Of a stretch of DNA of 32,101 bases, positions 27,601 through 32,101 are shown one piece after another. The notes under the pieces were generated by a model. That model was not told where the DNA came from. It saw nothing but the letters and a program-made list of their open reading frames with translations, and made no database searches. How positions within the stretch are numbered: the stretch's first letter is position 1; every line of letters starts with the position of its first letter. Origin of the DNA: Nevskia sp035651715 (lineage in GTDB: Bacteria > Pseudomonadota > Gammaproteobacteria > Nevskiales > Nevskiaceae); assembly GCA_035651715.1 (NCBI GenBank), contig DASRFD010000040.1, positions 1-32,101 of the forward strand, read 5' to 3'. The translations under genes were made by a program, and so were the position numbers.

Positions 27601-28730
27601 CGCGCCAGCAGCTGGCTCAGCGCCAGCTGCAGCGCCGCCGCATCCACGGCGGCGTCGAGATCCAGCAGCACGCAGTCGTTGAAAGCGCAGCTGGCGTCGT
27701 CGCCGAGCTGCGCCGCCAGCCAGATCTCGGCCTGGCTTTCGGTCAGGGGCGCGGCAGCGGGCGGCGCGGCTGCGGCCAGCGGCGTGCCGTCCGGGGTCTT
27801 GTGCACCTGCATCGGCGCCAGCATGTCGCCGCCGGCCAGCACCCGGCGCAAACTCGGCAGGCGCTCCAGGCACAGGTCGCTGGCATGCGCCGCCAGGCGC
27901 TGCGGCAGCCACAGCGTGGTGACGCCGTGGCGGCACACCGCGGCACTGATCTGGTCCAGTCCCGGCTCCTGCGCGCCCATCAGGGCCACGCAGCCGCCGT
28001 TGAGCAGCGCGCCCCAGATCTCGAAGCAGGACACGTCCGCCGACAGCTCGGCCAGCTGCAGGATGACCTCATCCTGGCCCAGTTCCACGTAGTCGCGGTC
28101 GAGGGCGAAATACAACAGTGCCTCGTGGCTCAGCGAAACCGAAATGGGCAGGCCCGCCGCGCCCGGCACGTAGTGGATGCAGGCCAGGTCCCCGGTCCGG
28201 ACCGCGACCGGGTCGACGCGGAAGCTGTCGGCGCCGTCGTCCGCCGCGCACTGGTCCAGCGGCAGCGCCGTACCGTCCCAGAACTGGGTTGCGGCATGGC
28301 ATAGCGACTCCTCGACCAGCATCGCCGCCAGGCCCGCATCCTGGTAGATCCGGCGCTGCACCGTCGGCGCGCTGAAGCAATCGAACGGCACGTAGCAGGC
28401 GCCACAGCGCAGAATGCCCAGCAGCGCCGCGATCGCCTGCGCCGACGGCCGGCTGAAGATGCCGACACGGTCGCCGCGGCGCACGCCGCAGGCCTGCAGC
28501 CGCACCGCGATGCGGTCGGCCACCGTGGCAAGCTCCGCGCCGGTCAGCCGGCAGTCATCGCCGGCAATGGCGACGCGTTGCGGCATTTCGGCCACTACGC
28601 GCTGGAACACGCTGTGGATCGAAGCCCCCGGAACCGATATTTTCGCGGGGACTTCCAACGCCATGCCTGGCCGCCGTTCCGGCAGTACCACGCCGGATTC
28701 CTGGCCTAGAAACTCCATGCTGCGTGCCAT
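24576..28730 (-). CDS. NRPS 2: broken adenylation stub - atypical condensation - adenylation - carrier
   Basis: This is a 1384-residue protein from ATG 28730 (GGAG six bases upstream). Residues about 35-310 look like the first half of an A domain (IHSVFQRVVAEMPQRVAI, LACIHYVPGAAGLPIS), but the A3 loop lacks the Gly/Ser/Lys pattern and everything past A5 is missing. The C domain (about 328-755) has HRMVCDG, where Arg450 replaces the second, catalytic His. The second A domain (about 757-1260) is intact: FTSGSTGAPKG, FDIAALE, YGPTETT, MYRSGD, NGKIDRKALP. Its code by eye is D-I-L-Q-M-C-M-V-W-K, close to the known glycine code. The carrier domain has ELGADSIQ with Ser1304. No thioesterase is present, so the amino acid probably passes to the C domain of NRPS 1. 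It works as a likely loading/starter module. Confidence 0.9.
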   Translation of the reverse strand: MARSMEFLGQESGVVLPERRPGMALEVPAKISVPGASIHSVFQRVVAEMPQRVAIAGDDCRLTGAELATVADRIAVRLQACGVRRGDRVGIFSRPSAQAIAALLGILRCGACYVPFDCFSAPTVQRRIYQDAGLAAMLVEESLCHAATQFWDGTALPLDQCAADDGADSFRVDPVAVRTGDLACIHYVPGAAGLPISVSLSHEALLYFALDRDYVELGQDEVILQLAELSADVSCFEIWGALLNGGCVALMGAQEPGLDQISAAVCRHGVTTLWLPQRLAAHASDLCLERLPSLRRVLAGGDMLAPMQVHKTPDGTPLAAAAPPAAAPLTESQAEIWLAAQLGDDASCAFNDCVLLDLDAAVDAAALQLALSQLLARHDALRACFSASGDAMRIALPWSFELGTAEAESAEVALALEARTPFDLVNGPLIRGRLLSLPQGRRALLLGVHRMVCDGDSLRILVTELPELYAAIVGSRPARLPEAPSFAAYARRQMYVAAAATVEAEAYWTERLTPPPAFNEMPVDQARPAVRSFHCATLRQQLPQDLRAALQQLGGGREDGLPGVMLAAWQALIGRLGAGDDVVVGVPIDGRAAGQDAALVGQCLNLLPLRASWDGTTSIAAHLQAVERSLDEARQHRRCTLGALTRQLPGQRDGGRSLLAQALFRFERLPRQSSETVAVRIERGAKSRSGFDLELLVLDDGDGLLLDCSYSLDLYQAATIERWLDCYQVLLRSFVADPQQRLVQAPLLPQMERARLLFGLNATAAARPRQCLHQLVQAQAARHPGAIAAQYGAARISYGELERRANRLAQHLIARGLRPGGLVGVLLRRSLDLLVAPLACLKAGCAYVPLDPSHPPARLRQVLDRAAPAALITDGPQLQALPPALLRIDLVAERQAIAAAAARPPGVPCDVEDLAYVIFTSGSTGAPKGVEISHRAIVNLLLSMAREPGLAADDVLLATTTISFDIAALELFLPLLVGARVVIAGRREAANGEALKRRLESSRATVLQATPSTWKLLLEAGFSGASLRRMLCGGEALPRELARRLLADGGELWNMYGPTETTVWSSCARVAADAPITVGRMPIDNTAFYILDRHRQPLPTGVPGELYIGGDGVARGYLGDPERSAASFLPDPFTGGRMYRSGDLAQRLDDGTVQLLGRIDRQIKLRGFRIEPDEIESVLLASGVVSAVAVECRADPAGVQRLAAYYVGAPDQDCAPEALRGLLAAQLPDYLVPNAWVRLDELPLTPNGKIDRKALPPLQPASAQDDYVAPRSPLETALAAIWAEVLKLDRVSVHSDLFELGADSIQLFQISARARRHDIRLSARQLMQLRTIARVAAALNADEEGSAGGEPPAPVPPRGAGSAAAEPDHPLDWFGAQDAVCGAG

Positions 28731-28850
28731 CCTGGTCTCCATGACCGCGTTCGGTAGGCGGTGTGCAGCGCACACAGGCGCTGCGGGGCCGCGGGCGCTT
28801 CCCGGACGCCGCAGCGCGCACCGGCCATCTTTGGCTGGCGCAAGGGGCCC

Positions 28851-28859
28851 GTCTGCCCG
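28851..28859 (-). promoter_or_regulatory. CGGGCAGAC motif upstream of NRPS 2
   Basis: CGGGCAGAC reads on the minus strand from 28859, 129 bp before the NRPS 2 start and in its orientation. The flanking GTGAC before it and CCCCTTGC after it echo the epsE site (GTGAACGGACAGACC, CCCCTTGC). One base differs in the core. Confidence 0.4.
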
Positions 28860-28908
28860 TCACCGTACAAGGAGCGGGCTCAAGTTCCGCCGGCCCCTGC
28901 CGCTAACG

Positions 28909-28922
28909 GGACGGGTCCGTCC
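28909..28922. promoter_or_regulatory. GGACGG-GT-CCGTCC dyad before small unknown gene
   Basis: GGACGG (28909-28914) and CCGTCC (28917-28922) form a perfect 6-2-6 dyad, 16 bases before the ATG at 28938. It could be an operator or a small hairpin over the translation start region. Such short GC dyads also arise by chance in this background. Confidence 0.3.
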
Positions 28923-28937
28923 ATAGGCAGGCAGGCG

Positions 28938-29306
28938 ATGATCATTGACGACGATACGGTCGATCTTGCCGTGCTCGGGGTCTTTTTCGAGCGGCGGACG
29001 CCGCCGGGCGGCCGCCTGGCCTGGTCCAGCCTGCTGACGGAGTGGCGCAAAGCGGCGCTGCGCGCCAGCGACCTGGATGATGGCGTGGGGCGGCTGGTGG
29101 CGCGGGGCGCGCTGCGCTGGGAAAGCGAAGGCGGCGAGCGCTTTCTGGAATTGACCCTGCAGGGCTATCGCTGCGGCCGCCGGCCCGGAATCTGGGAGCG
29201 CCCGCTGCGGCAGCTATGGCGGAGCCTGACCGCGTACCGGCCCCGCGGCCGCCGCTCCCGCCGCGGGGATCTGGCGCCCTCCCGCTGGCGGCGGATCGAC
29301 GATTAG
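28938..29306 (+). CDS. Small protein of unknown function, possible winged-helix
   Basis: This is a 122-residue protein from ATG 28938 (AGGCAGG upstream). Residues about 1-80 alternate helices and a short beta-hairpin (DLAVLGVFFERRTPPGGRLAWSSLLTEWRKAALRASDLDDGVGRLVARGALRW...LELTLQGYR), a layout compatible with a winged helix. The last 40 residues are very Arg-rich. I do not recognise a family. It lies between NRPS 2 (divergent) and the PAS kinase (same strand, 216 bp downstream). Codon use is GC-ending like that of its neighbours, and the frame is much longer than the AT-poor background needs, so it is probably real. A DNA- or RNA-binding role is only a guess. Confidence 0.6.
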   Translation: MIIDDDTVDLAVLGVFFERRTPPGGRLAWSSLLTEWRKAALRASDLDDGVGRLVARGALRWESEGGERFLELTLQGYRCGRRPGIWERPLRQLWRSLTAYRPRGRRSRRGDLAPSRWRRIDD

Positions 29307-29522
29307 ACAGCCGCCGCGCTTCCGCGCCACCCGCCCGTTCGGAACCCACCGTATATCGGCCCGCCGCCCATGAATCAGGTGACAGCCGCCACCCATCCGT
29401 TAGGGGGTCCTATCCCTGCATCGATGAGTCAGAATGGCATCAAAGCCCTGGGCCTATGGAGCGATGGGCCAGGTTCGAGCCTCCACCCTCCCTGATCGTG
29501 TCAGGACCGAGAGGTTGTTCAT

Positions 29523-32101
29523 ATGTCGTCCCATCACCCGGACGTCGCAGTCGAGGGCCCCAACCCTCCCGAAGACCGGGTGCGGGCCATGCTCGACGCC
29601 GTCCCCACCGCCCTGATCATGGTGGACCGGCGCGGCCGCATCGTGCTGGTCAACACCCAGACCGAGCGCCTGTTCGGCTATCCACGGCAGGAACTGGTCG
29701 GCCAGCCGATCGAACTGCTGGTGCCGCAACGCCTGCGCGGCGGCCATAGCCGCCTGCGCGATTCCTTCACCGATGCGCCCAGCGCCCGCGCCATGGGCGC
29801 CGGCCGCGACCTCTACGCGCAGCGGCGCGACGGCACCGAATTTCCGGTGGAGATCGGCCTCAATCCGCTCGACACCGAAGCCGGTCCGGTGGTGCTGGCG
29901 GCGGTGGTCGACCTGACCGAGCGCAAGCGCTCGGCCGAACGCTTCAGGCTGCTGGTCGAGGCGGCGCCGAACGCGATGATCATGGCCAGCCGCGACGGGC
30001 GCATCAGCCTGGTCAACGCCCAGACGGAAAAGCTGTTCGGCTACAGCCGCGACGAGCTGGTCGGCCAGCCGATCGAGATGCTGGTGCCGCAACGCTCGCG
30101 CGCCCAGCATCCGTCCCTGCGCGACAGCTACTACCAGGAGCCGCAGACCCGCTCCATGGGCGTGGGCCGCGATCTCTACGGCCTGACCAAGAACGGGCGC
30201 GAAGTGCCGATCGAAATCGGCCTCAACCCGATCGACACCCCGGAAGGCCTGTTCGTGCTGGCCTCCATCATCGACATCACCGAGCGCAAGCGCGCCGACG
30301 ACTCCTTGCGCCAGAGCGAGGACCGCTTCCGCCAGCTGGTATCCGGGGTCCGGGACTACGCCATCCTGATGCTCGACGCGGAAGGCCTGGTGGCGACCTG
30401 GAACGACGGCGCGGCGCGGCTCAAGGGCTACACCGAAGCGGAGATCCTCGGCCGCAGCTTCGCCTGCTTCTATCCGGCCGAGGACGTCGCCGCCGGCAAG
30501 CCCGCGGTCGAGCTGCGCGAGGCCGCCGAGAACGGCCGCTTCGAGGACGAGGGCTGGCGCCTGCGCAAGGACGGCAGCCGCTTCTGGGCCAACGTCATCC
30601 TGACGCCCATGCGGGACCCGCAGGGCAAGCTGGTGGGCTTCTCCAAGGTCACCCGCGACATGACCGAGCGGCGCCGCTCCGAGGAGCGCTTCCGGCTGGT
30701 GGTGGAGGCCGCGCCCAATGCCATGATCATGGTCAATCCGGAGGGCAGCATCACCCTGGTCAACGCCCAGACCGAGCGCCTGTTCGGCTACGCCCGCGCC
30801 GAGCTGATCGGCCGGCGGGTCGAGATGCTGGTGCCGCAGCGCATCCGCGAGCGCCACCCCGGACTGCGCGACAGCTACTTCGCCGCGCCGCAGACGCGCA
30901 CGATGGGGGTGGGCCGCGATCTTTACGGCCTGACCAAGGGCGGACGCGAGGTGCCGATCGAGATCGGCCTCAACCCGATCGAATCGCCCGAAGGCATCTT
31001 CGTGCTCGCCTCGATCATCGACATCACCGAGCGCAAGCGGCAGGAAAGCCGCTTCCGCGCGGTGTTCGACAGCGCGCCCACGGCGATGGTGATGATCGAC
31101 GAACGCGGCAGCATCGTCCTGGCCAACGCCCCCGCCGAATCCCTGTTCGGCTATCAGCGCGGCGAGCTGGCCGGCCAGCTGGTCGACCGGCTGGTGCCGG
31201 CGCGGCACAGCGGCGGCCATGCCGCCCTGCGCCAGGGGTACTTCTCGGGGCCGCGGCCGCGCATGATGGGTGCCGGCCGCGACCTCAACGCGGCGCGCAA
31301 GGACGGCACCGAGTTCCCGGTGGAGATCGGGCTCAACCCGGTCGAATACGAGGAAGGACGTTTCGTCATCGCCGCCATCGCCGACATCAGCGAGCGCAAG
31401 CGCTCGGAGCGGCGCCTGCACGAGCTCAACGAGTCGCTGGAACGGCAGATCGCCGAGACCACCGCCACCCTGCGGCGCCTGCAGGAGACGCAGGACCAGC
31501 TGGTGCAGGCCGAAAAGCAGGCCTCGCTCGGCCGCCTGGTCGCCGGACTGGCGCACGAGATCAATACCCCGATCGGCATCGGCGTCACCACCGCCTCGCA
31601 TTTCCAGGAATCGGCGCAGGGCCTGGCCCGTTCCCTCGCCGCCGGCACCATGACGCGCTCCGAGTTGGGCCGCTTCACCGCCGACTGCGAGTCCGCCTCC
31701 AAGATCCTGCTCAACAACCTGACCCGGGCCGCCAACCTGGTGCAGAGCTTCAAGCGCGTTGCCGCCGACCAGACCAGCGACGAACGCCGCACCATCGCCC
31801 TGCGCTCCTACCTCGAAGATGTGCTGCTGTCGCTGCACCCGCAGCTGCGCAAGACCTCGCACAAGGTGGAGCTGGACTGCGACCGGCAGCTGCAATTGGA
31901 CACCATCCCCGGCGCCCTGTCGCAGGTCCTGACCAACCTGGTAGTCAACAGCCTGGTGCACGCCTTCGACGAAGGCCAGAAAGGCCTGATCCGGATTTCC
32001 GCCGAGGCCAACCCGGGCGGCGTGCTGATCCGCTACAGCGACAACGGCAAGGGCATTCCGCCCGAACACCTGACCCACATCTTCGAGCCGTTCTTCACCA
32101 C
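29523..32101 (+). CDS. Soluble five-PAS sensor histidine kinase (runs off right edge)
   Basis: The frame starts at ATG 29523, with GAGAGG upstream, and stays open to the window edge, giving at least 859 residues. Five PAS domains begin near residues 20, 141, 270, 390 and 511. PAS 1, 2, 4 and 5 are close paralogues sharing NA/TQTE-LFGY, LVPQR, GRDL and VEIGLNP. PAS 3 (FRQLVSGVRDYAILMLD) is of a different subfamily. A coiled region (about 630-670) leads to the H-box GLAHEINTP with His678, then an N-box (NLVVNSLVHAF) and DNGKGIPPEHLTHIFEPFFTT of the ATPase domain. The end of the ATPase domain lies outside the window. No membrane segment is present. None of the PAS domains shows an obvious heme- or flavin-binding motif that I can name. 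It could be the sensor for the sigma54 regulator or for a regulator beyond the edge. Confidence 0.92.
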   Translation, partial: MSSHHPDVAVEGPNPPEDRVRAMLDAVPTALIMVDRRGRIVLVNTQTERLFGYPRQELVGQPIELLVPQRLRGGHSRLRDSFTDAPSARAMGAGRDLYAQRRDGTEFPVEIGLNPLDTEAGPVVLAAVVDLTERKRSAERFRLLVEAAPNAMIMASRDGRISLVNAQTEKLFGYSRDELVGQPIEMLVPQRSRAQHPSLRDSYYQEPQTRSMGVGRDLYGLTKNGREVPIEIGLNPIDTPEGLFVLASIIDITERKRADDSLRQSEDRFRQLVSGVRDYAILMLDAEGLVATWNDGAARLKGYTEAEILGRSFACFYPAEDVAAGKPAVELREAAENGRFEDEGWRLRKDGSRFWANVILTPMRDPQGKLVGFSKVTRDMTERRRSEERFRLVVEAAPNAMIMVNPEGSITLVNAQTERLFGYARAELIGRRVEMLVPQRIRERHPGLRDSYFAAPQTRTMGVGRDLYGLTKGGREVPIEIGLNPIESPEGIFVLASIIDITERKRQESRFRAVFDSAPTAMVMIDERGSIVLANAPAESLFGYQRGELAGQLVDRLVPARHSGGHAALRQGYFSGPRPRMMGAGRDLNAARKDGTEFPVEIGLNPVEYEEGRFVIAAIADISERKRSERRLHELNESLERQIAETTATLRRLQETQDQLVQAEKQASLGRLVAGLAHEINTPIGIGVTTASHFQESAQGLARSLAAGTMTRSELGRFTADCESASKILLNNLTRAANLVQSFKRVAADQTSDERRTIALRSYLEDVLLSLHPQLRKTSHKVELDCDRQLQLDTIPGALSQVLTNLVVNSLVHAFDEGQKGLIRISAEANPGGVLIRYSDNGKGIPPEHLTHIFEPFFT

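Noticed and set aside
25449..28304. 951-codon plus-strand frame opposite NRPS 2, and an 860-codon one (11154-13736) opposite NRPS 1
   Set aside because: Both show Ala/Arg/Gln-rich antisense composition and no motifs, while the opposite strand holds intact NRPS domains.
29454..32078. 874-codon open frame on the minus strand opposite the PAS kinase
   Set aside because: It is the antisense shadow of a GC-rich gene. The plus frame has full PAS/kinase motifs; the minus frame is low-complexity His/Gln/Ala/Gly with no family pattern.

Overview
The window is very GC-rich, with dense GC-ending codon use, no rRNA or tRNA, no insertion sequence and no phage gene. Its exopolysaccharide (EPS) genes belong to the EpsE/EpsF/EpsG/EpsL families best known from Betaproteobacteria (the Methylobacillus methanolan-type eps loci) and some Gammaproteobacteria. 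I therefore read it as a chromosomal segment of a high-GC beta- or gammaproteobacterium. Genus cannot be told from sequence alone.

Layout. (1) 1-3630, minus strand: a sigma54-type response regulator, a small degenerate histidine-kinase-like protein coupled to it, and the N-terminal part of a multi-HAMP sensor kinase that runs off the left edge. (2) 3631-4038: a regulatory region with an AT-rich dyad, a near-consensus sigma54 -24/-12 promoter and a possible 39-codon leader ORF, leading into a Crp/Fnr-type regulator. (3) 4995-7135, plus: an EpsL-like outer-membrane beta-barrel and a WecG/TagA glycosyltransferase. (4) 7177-9043, minus: a BcsZ-like GH8 glucanase and the priming sugar-phosphate transferase. 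(5) 9273-10247, plus: a cupin/JmjC-like putative iron oxygenase. (6) 10260-15098, minus: a phosphopantetheinyl transferase and a C-A-T-TE NRPS. (7) 15391-24603, plus: a tightly overlapping operon epsE-epsF-epsG-wzy-acyltransferase-GT2-GT2-wzx. (8) 24576-28730, minus: a second NRPS (broken A - atypical C - A - T). (9) 28938-32101+, plus: a small unknown protein and a five-PAS sensor kinase that runs off the right edge.

How the parts may work together. Regions 3, 4 and 7 give a nearly complete Wzy-dependent EPS pathway: priming transferase, GT26 and two GT2 enzymes, flippase, polymerase, acyltransferase, export protein, co-polymerase and its ATPase, outer-membrane barrel and trimming hydrolase. 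Two NRPSs, their own PPTase and a putative oxygenase are interleaved with this pathway. NRPS2 (starter, no TE) and NRPS1 (C-A-T-TE) can be read as a two-module line making a dipeptide-sized acyl group, for release, cyclisation, or transfer to the polysaccharide or a lipid. A short motif resembling CGGACAGAC lies 80-135 bp upstream, and in the same orientation, of six transcription units of both classes. If real, it would tie sugar and peptide genes into one regulon.

Most promising for novelty: the NRPS-EPS hybrid locus, the shared intergenic motif, the atypical NRPS2 architecture, the cysteine-nucleophile TE, and the sigma54 / pseudo-kinase control module.
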